DNA of 64,000 nt, taken from positions 1 to 64,000 of the forward strand of contig NZ_JHXH01000002.1 in assembly GCF_000621805.1 (NCBI RefSeq), written 5' to 3'. Positions 1 to 8,158 of the stretch are shown here, piece after piece. The position numbers and the translations under genes were made by a program. This DNA is from Ruminococcus sp. FC2018. Lineage in GTDB: Bacteria; Bacillota; Clostridia; Oscillospirales; Ruminococcaceae. Under the pieces are notes generated by a model. It saw only the letters and a list, made by a program, of their open reading frames with translations, did no database searches and was not told the DNA's origin. The stretch's first letter is position 1, and each line of letters opens with the position of its first letter.

Positions 1-250
1 TGAGATCTTCTTGGACTTCCTTTTTTAGCTTTGTAGGACGGCCTGTCGACTTGCGTCCTCGGCGCTCAACATAAAAACCTTCTTTGCCTTCTTCAAGATA
101 GATGCGCTCCCAGTCTGAGACTCTATTATGATTACTCACATCGAATTCCCGTGCTGCTTCCCTGTGGCTCAACTTTTCTTTGTGCATCGTTTCAACAACC
201 TTGATTTTGAATTCCGGTGTGTATCGCTTATTTGGTTTTCCTTTAGGCAT
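1..250 (-). CDS. IS3-family transposase OrfA (HTH subunit), partial
   Basis: The first 83 codons are visible, starting MPKGKPNKRYTPEF and running off the left edge. The opening (KRYTPEFK..VVE), the helix-turn-helix part (LSHREAAREFDVSNHNRVSDWE) and the following basic stretch (RRGRKSTGRPTK) are typical of IS3-type OrfA, which binds the element ends and is joined to OrfB by programmed frameshifting to make the active transposase. An A..GAAAGGGGGC sequence ahead of ATG can serve as ribosome binding site. Whether the gene is intact cannot be told here. Confidence 0.85.
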   Translation of the reverse strand, partial: MPKGKPNKRYTPEFKIKVVETMHKEKLSHREAAREFDVSNHNRVSDWERIYLEEGKEGFYVERRGRKSTGRPTKLKKEVQEDL

Positions 251-292
251 AAAAATGCCCCCTTTCGTTAGATTTCTAATTGGTATATTTTT

Positions 293-301
293 ATTATACC
301 A
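293..301 (-). promoter_or_regulatory. Extended -10 promoter of IS3 orfA
   Basis: Read on the minus strand, TGGTATAAT is a perfect extended -10, placed in the loop between the two inverted copies at 257-272 and 307-323. No good -35 lies 17 bases upstream inside the element. In IS3 elements a -35 may be supplied by the abutted opposite end in the circular intermediate; that is known of the family and only possible here. Confidence 0.55.
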
Positions 302-354
302 CATTGTCTAACAAAAGGGGAGCATTTCAATCTGAGTGGTCTTTATTATTTTGG

Positions 355-2319
355 TTAAGCAGCCTTTGTGGTTGTTGTTTCCGCAGGCTTCTTTTCCTCT
401 GCCTTGGTCTCAGCAGGCTTTGCAGTTGTTGCAGCTGCTGCGCCCATTACCTCAATCAGAGAGTAGTTCCTGTTAAGGCTCTCAAGGCGGGACTTGATAT
501 CATCCTGCTTCTCATACATATAAGCAGTGTAGTAAGGGATCTCGTCGTTCATGTCAACGGAAGCCTCGTTGCCGGAAATAACAGGGTTTCTCATAAGTAC
601 CAGAGCATAAGCTGTCTTTGCGCCCTTGTCGGTGGTTACCGATACGGTGTATTCCTTGGCAACATAAGCCTTGGTGCTGGAAGTAGAAGCCTCGTTGTTC
701 TCCATGAGATAAGTCTTGCTGTCGGAGAATGCCATAGCGGTGATCTTTCCGCCTGCGCTGAAGCCGCTGATATAAGTTCTGTCAACGCCCTTCTTGGTAA
801 GGTCAGCCTTTACCTTGTCAAATACGCCGTTGAACTTCTCAACGTTTGCAGGAGCATTTTCCTTTGTCAGGTATGTAGGAGCGTCATCGCCTACTGTATA
901 CTCCTTCTCGTAGTAGCCGTCTTCGTTAGGTGTGCCCTCGATAGCATATCCGGACTCTGTGAAGCTGCTTCTTGCATAAGCAAGTACAACGAACTTATCG
1001 CCCTGCTTGAGGACCTTGGATGAATCCTTGATATAGAATCTTACGCCGTTCTTGATCTCCTCGGAGCAGCCGTCTGTGTTAACGCCTGTAACTCTCAGAT
1101 AAGGGATCGCATATCTGTATGTAGGCTTGATGCCCTCAAATACGTTGATCTTCTTCATTTCTTTAAGACCTTCAACAGTAAATTCCTTTTCCTGTGTAGC
1201 GGTCTCGCTTACATAGAAGTTTCCGTCGTATTCAAGTGTAACTGTGCCGTTCGGATCGCTTGAATCAACAAGCTTAGCGTTTCTCATTCTTGCGGTAAGA
1301 ACTACCTTGTCGCCGTTTGAGAGCTTGCCGTTCTTGCTGGTGTCCTTCATAGAGATCCTTACAAACGGATAAGCCTCATCTGTGTTCATAGTTACACGGC
1401 CTGCACCATCATTACCTGTAAAGTTAAGAACTACGTCCTTGAACATATCTACCTTTGTGCCGTTTGTAAGACCGGTTACCTCAACCTCAAATTCCTTCTC
1501 CTGGATCTTGATGTTGTTTTCCTTGAGGTAATCGTCGTTGCACTCAACAACGCACTTTACCTTGTCGCCGTTGCTCAGACCTGTTGCCTTCTCGCCGTCG
1601 TTGATGGTGATCTTAAGACCTGCTTTTTCGTTGAGCAGAGCGTCACGCATCTTTCTTGCTTCCTTAGCATCGCCGGCCTTTGACCATGCGCTGAGGAGCT
1701 TGGACTCGGTGATCTCAAAGTAAGGTGAAACAGCCTTGTCGTCAGAAGAATCTTCGTCATCGTCACCGGTGATACCCAGATTGCTCATAGTATCTGATGC
1801 TGTATATGTAAGATCAGAATACTTGTTCAGCTTTGCTGTTGCAACGCCGGAGCTTTCAATGCCCTTGAACTCAATCTTATAAAGATCCTTGGCATCGATC
1901 TTCTGGAATCTGAAGAATACGTGCTTGATGATAAAGAATGCTGCGATACCGACTACCAGCACACAGGCAATAATGATTATCATTGCAAGGTGTTTTTTGA
2001 ACCAGTTGTCGCCTGCCGGCTTAACTGCTGCACCCGGTGTGCCGAAGCCCGGCTGAGCTGCAAACTGCGGCTGCTGGAAATTGGGCTGCTGTGGAGCTGC
2101 GCCCGGCTGCTGGAATCCGCTGTTAGGCTGCTGGAAAGTGCCGCCCTGTGGCTGCTGAGGAGCTGCCTGCTGAGGAGCCTGTGTAGGCTGATCTGCACCA
2201 ACGTTGCCTGCGCCCTGCTGAGCCTGCATCTCTGCGATGTTAGCTCCGCATCCCATGCAGAACTTTTCTTCCGGTCCTACCGGATGTCCGCATTTGAGAC
2301 AAAACTTGATAGTGTTCAT
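355..2319 (-). CDS. Zinc-ribbon membrane protein with repeated exported domains
   Basis: The protein has 654 residues. An N-terminal zinc ribbon (Cys7, Cys10, Cys21, Cys24) is followed by a Gln/Pro/Gly-rich linker (about 31-105), one membrane helix (about 112-133) and a long exported part. The exported part looks like three diverged tandem domains, each ending in an L.NGDKV strand and an EKEF.V element (about 146-284, 289-385, 389-476), then a further region and an Ala/Thr/Lys tail. The architecture recalls TcaA-like zinc-ribbon membrane proteins, but I cannot name a function. GGGAGGAAATAGCA precedes ATG. The IS end lies directly behind its stop, so any terminator may have been displaced. Confidence 0.85.
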   Translation of the reverse strand: MNTIKFCLKCGHPVGPEEKFCMGCGANIAEMQAQQGAGNVGADQPTQAPQQAAPQQPQGGTFQQPNSGFQQPGAAPQQPNFQQPQFAAQPGFGTPGAAVKPAGDNWFKKHLAMIIIIACVLVVGIAAFFIIKHVFFRFQKIDAKDLYKIEFKGIESSGVATAKLNKYSDLTYTASDTMSNLGITGDDDEDSSDDKAVSPYFEITESKLLSAWSKAGDAKEARKMRDALLNEKAGLKITINDGEKATGLSNGDKVKCVVECNDDYLKENNIKIQEKEFEVEVTGLTNGTKVDMFKDVVLNFTGNDGAGRVTMNTDEAYPFVRISMKDTSKNGKLSNGDKVVLTARMRNAKLVDSSDPNGTVTLEYDGNFYVSETATQEKEFTVEGLKEMKKINVFEGIKPTYRYAIPYLRVTGVNTDGCSEEIKNGVRFYIKDSSKVLKQGDKFVVLAYARSSFTESGYAIEGTPNEDGYYEKEYTVGDDAPTYLTKENAPANVEKFNGVFDKVKADLTKKGVDRTYISGFSAGGKITAMAFSDSKTYLMENNEASTSSTKAYVAKEYTVSVTTDKGAKTAYALVLMRNPVISGNEASVDMNDEIPYYTAYMYEKQDDIKSRLESLNRNYSLIEVMGAAAATTAKPAETKAEEKKPAETTTTKAA

Positions 2320-2373
2320 TGCTATTTCCTCCCAAAAAATGATCTGTAATAATCATACGATCCTACGTAAACA

Positions 2374-2402
2374 ATTATATATTATTATTAAAAGTTTGTC
2401 AA
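2374..2402 (-). promoter_or_regulatory. Promoter of zinc-ribbon membrane protein gene
   Basis: On the minus strand, TTGACA, a 17-bp spacer and TATAAT lie about 55 bases upstream of the start at 2319. Both hexamers are perfect matches to the sigma-A consensus. Confidence 0.8.
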
Positions 2403-2549
2403 TAAAAATATTCTTTTTTCCACCAATCTTTCATATTCTACGCCCTTATCAGCACGCTTTTTGTATCATTTGTCACAGTGCAAAGGAATAATCTCCCCCG
2501 AGGTTGTCAAAGCTTTTATAAGACAGCAAAAAAGGAGGTGCAGTGCAGT

Positions 2550-3233
2550 TTGTTCATAGTCTTTTTCCGTGCGGTGATATTATATGTTGTTATCGTGGCA
2601 TCAATGCGTCTTATGGGAAAGCGGCAGCTGGGTGAGCTGCAGCCCTCGGAGCTGGTGATAACCCTGCTGCTTTCAAACATTGCCACGCTGCCTGTGGAAA
2701 ACACGGAGATACCCATGATAATGGGCGTAATACCTATTTTCACTCTTGTGAGCCTGGACGTTGTGCTGTCCCACCTGTCTTTGAAGTTCCGCCCGCTGCG
2801 GCGAGCCATGTGCGGAAGCGCAAAGATAGTTATTTCCAACGGACAGATAGACCAGAAAATGATAAAGGATCTGCGTTTCTCGGTGGATGACCTTATGCAG
2901 AGCCTGCGCAGCCAGCAGATATTTGACGTTTCCCAGGTGCAGCTTGCGGTGGTGGAGACCACGGGAAAAATATCCGTGTATCAGAAAAAGGCAAACCAGA
3001 ACGTCACCTGTGAAGACCTGGACATCAAGGGGGAAGACGTTGACCCGCCCCAGCTGGTCATTGACAGCGGGAAACTGGTTGAGGGCGCACCGGAGTCCAT
3101 TGGCTTTGACAGGGCTTGGGTGGACAAAAAGCTGAAACAGCAGCATCTGAGAGTCAGGGATGTATTTCTTATGACAGGAGAAAGTGACGGCAAAACGGTG
3201 ATAATACCTTTTGACAAGGGGGGAGCAAAATGA
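2550..3233 (+). CDS. DUF421 (YetF-type) membrane protein
   Basis: About 227 residues from a TTG start with AAAGGAGGTG nine bases ahead; the longer frame back to 2478 has no ribosome binding site. N-terminal membrane helices (FFRAVILYVVIVASMRLMGKRQ) carry the R.MGKRQLGEL signature of DUF421, followed by two further hydrophobic segments and a cytoplasmic domain with paired beta elements (SLR.Q.IFD and VRDVFLMTGE). The family is widespread in Firmicutes, often linked to sporulation or the envelope, with no settled biochemical role. The stop overlaps the next start as ATGA, so it is translationally coupled to a DUF4363 protein, the usual partner. Confidence 0.85.
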   Translation: MFIVFFRAVILYVVIVASMRLMGKRQLGELQPSELVITLLLSNIATLPVENTEIPMIMGVIPIFTLVSLDVVLSHLSLKFRPLRRAMCGSAKIVISNGQIDQKMIKDLRFSVDDLMQSLRSQQIFDVSQVQLAVVETTGKISVYQKKANQNVTCEDLDIKGEDVDPPQLVIDSGKLVEGAPESIGFDRAWVDKKLKQQHLRVRDVFLMTGESDGKTVIIPFDKGGAK

Positions 3234-3601
3234 AAAGACTGTGTATAAGCATAGCCATAATGCTTTGCGTGGTGTTTATCTGTGTTTTCTCCGTGAGCAG
3301 GCTGAAAACCGGCAACCAAAAGCTGTTTGAGTACATCTCCCTCACCCGTCAGACGTACCTTGAAAACAGGGACGCTGCCCCTGCTCTGGAGCAGCTAACC
3401 GACTACTGGAAGGAGCATTATCTTCTTCTGAGCTACACCACCGCAGGCAGCGAGCTGGAGCAGATGTCCCTTACCGTGGCAAAGCTGCCCCGTCTTATGC
3501 AAAGCCGAGGCAGCGAGTTTCTTGCGGAGCTTGATGCCCTTGAGCACTGGGCACAGCTGGTCTACGACAGCAATTTCCCATGTTTTTCCGCCATATTTTG
3601 A
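3230..3601 (+). CDS. DUF4363 family protein
   Basis: A 123-residue protein with one N-terminal hydrophobic segment (about 3-22, ISIAIMLCVVFICVFSV) that could be a signal anchor, then a helical exported region with W.EH..LLSYTT and repeated Leu/Glu pattern. This matches the DUF4363 family, which in clostridia sits behind DUF421 genes as here. The two genes overlap by four bases, so they are probably made together and may act as a pair at the membrane. Function unknown. Confidence 0.75.
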   Translation: MKRLCISIAIMLCVVFICVFSVSRLKTGNQKLFEYISLTRQTYLENRDAAPALEQLTDYWKEHYLLLSYTTAGSELEQMSLTVAKLPRLMQSRGSEFLAELDALEHWAQLVYDSNFPCFSAIF

Positions 3602-3610
3602 AAAAGGCGC

Positions 3611-3642
3611 AAAAAAACCGCCCTGTGGCACAACAGGGCGGG
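3611..3642 (-). terminator. Terminator of the 58-residue ORF
   Basis: A CCGCCCTGT / ACAGGGCGG hairpin followed, on the minus strand, by seven T. It ends leftward transcription from the small gene that stops at 3671; no T run is present on the plus side. Confidence 0.75.
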
Positions 3643-3670
3643 AGATCTGCCGGGCAGCTGCCTCAAACAC

Positions 3671-3847
3671 TCAGTCCTTTTTTTCAAGGACAAAATAGGT
3701 GTCGGTGTTTTCCGTGCACAGCTCTTTTATTTTCCAGCCAAGACCCAGAAGCTCGTTAAGGTGCTCCACACGCTTGAACCTGTCCATTTCGGGAGCAGAG
3801 CCTTCGGTGTTGCCGCTGGACTTTGTGATATAAAACTTTTTTTCCAT
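3671..3847 (-). CDS. Small hypothetical protein (58 residues)
   Basis: An ORF of 58 codons starting MEKKFYITKSSGNTEG and ending YFVLEKKD. AAAGGAGGATCTGTTC precedes the ATG with good spacing, and a clear intrinsic terminator follows the stop, both of which support a real gene. The centre (LNELLGLGWKIKEL) resembles the short beta-alpha pattern of small DUF4177-like proteins, in which a GW motif precedes a last strand, but the match is too weak to assign. No membrane segment or cysteine pair is present. Confidence 0.65.
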   Translation of the reverse strand: MEKKFYITKSSGNTEGSAPEMDRFKRVEHLNELLGLGWKIKELCTENTDTYFVLEKKD

Positions 3848-3968
3848 GAACAGATCCTCCTTTCAAATCCCATGCTGTTATTATAACATAGATTTTTATT
3901 TTTTTCAACGGGTCTGAGGATTTTCTTCCGGGATTATTTAAGATAAAAATGCAGTGTTTTGTCGCCTC

Positions 3969-3997
3969 TTGCAATTATATGATAAAAGTGTTATAAT
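3969..3997 (+). promoter_or_regulatory. Promoter of cls
   Basis: TTGCAA, 17-bp spacer, TATAAT, about 45 bases ahead of the GTG start at 4044. Confidence 0.75.
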
Positions 3998-4043
3998 ACC
4001 AATAACATACTGTATACATAACTCAGAGAAAGGGGAGCAGGCT

Positions 4044-5627
4044 GTGCATACCATACACAATGCGGTAAGAACGGAACAGCGTCCGAAAAAGAAACCTAAA
4101 AAGCTTATAAAAATAGCCTTTTCCAAGCGCACCACCATTATTATACTGCTGGTGCTGCAATTTGCTTTCATACTGCTCACCTTTACCACCCTCAGCTCGG
4201 TATCGGCATATGTGCGGATAATCTTTTCCTGGATGGCTATCTTTCTCGCATTTGTTATAATCAACACCAACGAGAACCCTGCATACAAGCTTGCGTGGAT
4301 AGTCCCGCTTATAGCCATGCCGGTATTTGCGTCGGTGCTTTATCTTATGCTCAACAATCAGTATTCTTCCCGGAGGCTGAAAGCAAAATACGCCAAAAAG
4401 CTCAAGGAAACAAAAAAATATCTCAGGACAGACCATGTCCTTATGCACTCCATACGCCGTGAGAACAGGGATTTTGAAAAGCTGGTGCGGTATATCCAGA
4501 TGTCAGGGGGCTACCCTGCGTACACAAACTCCTCAGCCACATATCTGCCCTTTGGCGAGACAAAATTTGCCGTTATGATGCAGGAGCTTAAAAAGGCGAA
4601 GAAGTTTATCTTCATGGAGTATTTCATCATCGACGACGGAAAGATGTGGCAGGCTATCGTTGATATACTGCTTGAAAAGGTGGAGCAGGGGGTTGAGGTA
4701 AGGCTCATATACGACGGCATGGGCTCACAGTTCACACTGCCCTTCAGATACAAGGAAAAGATGAAGGAAAAGGGCATAAAGACCCTGGTTTTCAACCCGT
4801 TCCGTCCTTTGATATCCTCGGTGCAGAACAACCGTGACCACCGAAAGATACTGGTTATCGACGGCAACGTAGGCATAACCGGCGGAGTTAATATTGCCGA
4901 CGAGTACATCAACCAGAAAAACCGTTTCGGTCACTGGAAAGACAACGCAATAATGATAAAGGGCGAAGCGGTGTGGAACTTCACCATGATGTTCATACAG
5001 ATGTGGGACGTTATATCCGGCGAGCGCACAAGGGTAGATATCTACCGCCCGGACGAAGCCTGCTACCCCCCTACCGACGGGATCATCATTCCCTATGCCG
5101 ACTCACCTCTTGATGAGGAAAACGTGGGCGAGCTGGTGTATATGGATATTATCAACAATGCAAACGATTATATCTACATCACCACCCCTTATCTTATCCC
5201 CGACAATGAGATGGTGACGGCGCTGGGCTATGCGGCAAAATCGGGAGTTGACGTAAGGATAATAACCCCCCATATCCCGGACAAATGGTATGTCCATGCG
5301 ATCACAAGATCGTTTTACAAGGACCTTATGGATCTGGGCGTGCGGATCTATGAGTATGAGCCGGGCTTTATCCATGCAAAGACCTTTGTTTCCGACGACG
5401 ACACCGCAGTGGTGGGCACAATAAATCTTGACTACCGAAGCCTGTATCTGCATTTTGAGTGTGCCACATATGTGCGCAACTCCTCCTGCATACCTTATAT
5501 AAAAGAAGATATGCTGGATATGTTTGAAAACAGCTGTACGGAGATAACCGCCGAGGACCTTGAAGCAAGGTCAATATTTGACCGCCTCACGTCGGCTGTC
5601 CTAAAGCCTTTCGCACCTTTGCTGTAA
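4044..5627 (+). CDS. cls: Cardiolipin synthase (phospholipase D family)
   Basis: Joins two phosphatidylglycerol molecules to cardiolipin and glycerol at the membrane. From the GTG start the protein has 527 residues; AAAGGGGAG stands 7-14 bases ahead, whereas the upstream ATG in the same frame has no such site and lies before the promoter. Two N-terminal membrane helices are followed by two PLD domains, each with an H.K....D motif: DHRKILVIDG..GGVNIADEY and HAKTFVSDDDTAVVGTINLD. Length fits bacterial ClsA (about 480-520). It is monocistronic, with its own promoter and a terminator shared with the convergent gene. Confidence 0.95.
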   Translation: MHTIHNAVRTEQRPKKKPKKLIKIAFSKRTTIIILLVLQFAFILLTFTTLSSVSAYVRIIFSWMAIFLAFVIINTNENPAYKLAWIVPLIAMPVFASVLYLMLNNQYSSRRLKAKYAKKLKETKKYLRTDHVLMHSIRRENRDFEKLVRYIQMSGGYPAYTNSSATYLPFGETKFAVMMQELKKAKKFIFMEYFIIDDGKMWQAIVDILLEKVEQGVEVRLIYDGMGSQFTLPFRYKEKMKEKGIKTLVFNPFRPLISSVQNNRDHRKILVIDGNVGITGGVNIADEYINQKNRFGHWKDNAIMIKGEAVWNFTMMFIQMWDVISGERTRVDIYRPDEACYPPTDGIIIPYADSPLDEENVGELVYMDIINNANDYIYITTPYLIPDNEMVTALGYAAKSGVDVRIITPHIPDKWYVHAITRSFYKDLMDLGVRIYEYEPGFIHAKTFVSDDDTAVVGTINLDYRSLYLHFECATYVRNSSCIPYIKEDMLDMFENSCTEITAEDLEARSIFDRLTSAVLKPFAPLL

Positions 5628-5655
5628 TATATCGCTTATTTTTATAACAAACATC

Positions 5656-5684
5656 AAAAAAGACCCGCAAAAACGGGTCTTTTT
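5656..5684. terminator. Bidirectional terminator between cls and convergent gene
   Basis: AAAAAGACCCG / CGGGTCTTTTT hairpin with a five-base A loop; A and T runs on both sides let it serve both converging genes. Confidence 0.85.
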
Positions 5685-5700
5685 ATTATTTTCAGAATTT

Positions 5701-6411
5701 TCAGAATCTGCTGCTTCTGATAGCTCTCTGAGAACGTATCTGTGCCAGAGGATCTCCGAACTTTTCCTTCTGCTTTTTGAAGTCCATATCAAGAGGCTTT
5801 CTGTTGCTCTTTGACATAACGTCGGTCATCTTTTGCATAAGCAGTCCCTGCTCGTAAAGTGCAACCGCATCTTCACAGGTCTCAGCCTCTCCCGAAACAA
5901 GAAATCCCTTTATGGTGCTGATACTGCTGATATAATCCGGTGTGATAAAGTCCAGACGCTTTTCAAGTCCCTTGCGGTAATCCTCACACTGACGCTCGGT
6001 CTGCTTTATCCTGCCGTCCAGTATCTCTATCTGCTCCTGGATACCTCTGTTTATCTCGTGCTGCTCTTCCTTTTCCTTGTTGAGCTTCATGTTCTGCATA
6101 ACATAAACTACCACTATGCCCAGGACAAAGGAGATCACCGCTACGATTATTGCCAGCAGCCATGCACTCATACCGAAAATGAACAGCATAGTTATACCCA
6201 GCACCGCTGCACCTGCTCCGATCTTGCCAAGCTCCTTAAAGATCTTATCCTTCAAGCCGAACTCTTTGGCTACTGCTGCATCATCTTTGATGTAGGTTTT
6301 CAGATATTCCTTATTCTGTTTGCTGATATCCACCGCTTCTTCAAATTCATAGTATCTGTTGATATACTCAGCGACACGATTCATGCGGTCAAGCTCTTGT
6401 TTATCAGCCAT
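5701..6411 (-). CDS. Membrane protein with coiled coil, unknown function
   Basis: The protein has 236 residues: a charged N-terminus (about 1-65), two closely spaced hydrophobic segments (about 66-106, GAGAAVLGITMLFIFGMSAWLLAIIVAVISFVL split by a short turn), a probable coiled coil rich in Glu/Gln/Lys (about 108-155) and a basic C-terminal part ending RSQRAIRSSRF. I recognise no family. AAGGAGCAGATGATCG precedes ATG. It has its own promoter and a terminator, so it is a single-gene unit. Confidence 0.8.
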   Translation of the reverse strand: MADKQELDRMNRVAEYINRYYEFEEAVDISKQNKEYLKTYIKDDAAVAKEFGLKDKIFKELGKIGAGAAVLGITMLFIFGMSAWLLAIIVAVISFVLGIVVVYVMQNMKLNKEKEEQHEINRGIQEQIEILDGRIKQTERQCEDYRKGLEKRLDFITPDYISSISTIKGFLVSGEAETCEDAVALYEQGLLMQKMTDVMSKSNRKPLDMDFKKQKEKFGDPLAQIRSQRAIRSSRF

Positions 6412-6476
6412 CGATCATCTGCTCCTTATCGTTAAAAAGAACGGCAAAAATCCGTCACAATTTATATACATAAGAT

Positions 6477-6505
6477 AGTATAACACAGTAAAAAAGTTTT
6501 GTCAA
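6477..6505 (-). promoter_or_regulatory. Promoter of the coiled-coil membrane protein gene
   Basis: On the minus strand TTGACA, 17-bp spacer, TATACT, about 65 bases ahead of the start at 6411. Confidence 0.8.
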
Positions 6506-6559
6506 CGTAATTTTAACTAAAAAAAGGAATAAAGAGTAATGCAGTTTGATATACCGCCG

Positions 6560-7114
6560 TCAGCTCTGGCTGGTGGACATGGTGATGTCGGGCTTGTCCT
6601 GCCCGTTTTCCTCTGCCTCAAGCTTGTCCATCTGCTCAATAAGCGTCTTTTTTATACCCTGGACAAACTCTGTGGGGAAGGGAAGGTTGAACCCATGGGG
6701 ATCCACAACAAAGCCCTTGAGTACGCTTTGCTGCTCAACGATCTCCGCAAGATCCGCAAAGGTCATCAGGAATGCCTCGCAGGGCATTTTCTGCTCCTCT
6801 CTGAAGGCGATAACATCGTCGTGTGTGAGAAAAGCGGGGAAATACTTTTCGCCCTCGGGATTTTCGATAAGCACGAACTGAGCCTTGGGACGCTCGCTGA
6901 AACGAAGTCTGTCGTTTTCGTTTTTAAGCTCGGTAGAGCTGTCAAAGATCGCCGGAACGAAAAATGTGGTGTCAAATATCACCTTGTTGAGCACATCGTC
7001 CCTTGCTTCGTCGGTGTAATTCTCACGCATCTTTTCGATAGCCTCCACAAGGGGAGAGTTATCGATGTCGTTAAGGTCTGCGCCGGGGTTGTTTACATTG
7101 AATTGTTCTGCCAT
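6560..7114 (-). CDS. SseB-family protein
   Basis: A soluble acidic protein of 184 residues. The centre carries the SseB N-terminal-type fold: VIFDTTFFVPAIFD, then a strand FVLIENPEGEKYFPAFLTHDDVIAF and GFVVDPHGFNLPFP, which matches the signature pattern of SseB domains (a strand pair followed by a conserved DP.G.N). The biochemical role of this family is unknown; the Salmonella namesake is a secreted protein, but these Firmicute versions are cytosolic. The ribosome binding site GAAGGAG lies inside the 3' end of the upstream glycosyltransferase gene (two-base gap), so they form one operon. Confidence 0.8.
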   Translation of the reverse strand: MAEQFNVNNPGADLNDIDNSPLVEAIEKMRENYTDEARDDVLNKVIFDTTFFVPAIFDSSTELKNENDRLRFSERPKAQFVLIENPEGEKYFPAFLTHDDVIAFREEQKMPCEAFLMTFADLAEIVEQQSVLKGFVVDPHGFNLPFPTEFVQGIKKTLIEQMDKLEAEENGQDKPDITMSTSQS

Positions 7115-7116
7115 TT

Positions 7117-8073
7117 TTATTCTCCTTCCTCTTCCAGGTTGGTCTCGATTATATATTTTGGTCTTGCCTTTGCTTCAAGATAGATCTTGCCGATATACTC
7201 ACCTATAACGCCTATTGAAAGCAGCTGGAGCCCGCCGATCGCCCATATTGAAATAACGATAGTTGACCAGCCGGGGACAGCGTTGCCTATTGCCCAGGTT
7301 ATAAGGAATCTTATGAGCATGATTATTGAAACAAAGAAGATGAAAAATCCCAGGAAAGTTATAAATCTTATGGGCTTGATAGAAAGGGAGGTTATTCCCT
7401 CGATGGCAAAGGATATCATTTTTTTCAAAGGGTATTTGGACTCCCCTGCCTGACGCTCGTTGCGGACATATTTCACCGTATCCGACTTAAAGCCCACCAT
7501 TGGCACAAGACCCCGCAGGAACAGGTTTACCTCCTTGAACTCTGCCAGGGCAAGCACAGCCTTTTTGCTCATAAGTCTGTAATCCGCATGGTCGTAGGTT
7601 ATCTCAACGCCCATTTTTGACAGCAGCTTGTAATAGCCTCTTGCGGTGCCTCTTTTGAACTGGGTGTCCTTGTCACGGGAGCTTCTTACTCCATAAACTA
7701 TCTCGCACCCCTGGGCACGCTTTTCCAGAAAGCCGTCAATGGCATTTATATCGTCCTGAAGATCGGCGTCCATGGAGATGATGATGTCGGCGTAGTTTAC
7801 CGCTGTGTTCATGCCTGCAAGCAGGGCGTTCTGGTGACCCTTGTTTCGGGAGAGCTTCACCCCTGTGAAATAGGGGATCGCACCGTAAAGCTTGGTGATT
7901 ATCTCCCAGGTCTTATCCTTTGAGCCGTCGTCAACAAACATTACCTTGCTGTCGGGGTGTATCTTTTCCTCGCTTACCAGCTCCTGCATTTTTTCAAGCA
8001 GAGCCTTTGCGGTGATAGGCAGCATCTCCTCCTCGTTGTAGCATGGAATTACGATGTAAAGTTTTTCAAGCAT
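7117..8073 (-). CDS. Family 2 glycosyltransferase, membrane-anchored (GtrB/DPM1 type)
   Basis: A 318-residue GT-A enzyme likely to move a sugar from a nucleotide sugar to undecaprenyl phosphate on the inner membrane face. Residues 1-230 hold the catalytic domain: VIPCYNEEEMLP, FVDDGSKD, and DADLQDD as the metal-binding acidic motif. Two C-terminal hydrophobic segments (about 235-300, FITFLGFFIFFVSIIMLI and WSTIVISIWAIGGLQLL) followed by GEYIGKIY.EAK.RP.YII are typical of the GtrB / YkcC branch. AAGGAAAGATCAGA precedes ATG. Middle gene of a leftward run from TatD to SseB. The sugar and the acceptor cannot be read from sequence. Confidence 0.92.
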   Translation of the reverse strand: MLEKLYIVIPCYNEEEMLPITAKALLEKMQELVSEEKIHPDSKVMFVDDGSKDKTWEIITKLYGAIPYFTGVKLSRNKGHQNALLAGMNTAVNYADIIISMDADLQDDINAIDGFLEKRAQGCEIVYGVRSSRDKDTQFKRGTARGYYKLLSKMGVEITYDHADYRLMSKKAVLALAEFKEVNLFLRGLVPMVGFKSDTVKYVRNERQAGESKYPLKKMISFAIEGITSLSIKPIRFITFLGFFIFFVSIIMLIRFLITWAIGNAVPGWSTIVISIWAIGGLQLLSIGVIGEYIGKIYLEAKARPKYIIETNLEEEGE

Positions 8074-8158
8074 TCTGATCTTTCCTTATACTTTTTTATT
8101 TTTATTTTCCCCGAGCCGCTTTTTGGGGGATATTATCCGTCCCGTCTTTTTTCCGGCG

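Larger units (their letters stand above)
1..329 (-). mobile_element. IS3-family insertion sequence, left part cut by window edge
   Basis: The stretch holds the 5' end of an OrfA-type transposase gene and, read on the minus strand, ends outward at about 329 with a TG-starting terminus, as usual for IS3-family elements. A terminal sequence at 307-323 recurs inverted at 257-272 (GTTAGA core with a C/G run), just before the orfA start. The element stops 25 bases past the stop codon of the neighbouring zinc-ribbon gene. The other end and the target duplication lie outside the window, so the exact boundary is inferred. Confidence 0.75.

Noticed and set aside
280-1023. 247-codon rightward frame
   Set aside because: It crosses the IS end and lies opposite the zinc-ribbon gene; Leu/Cys-rich shadow.
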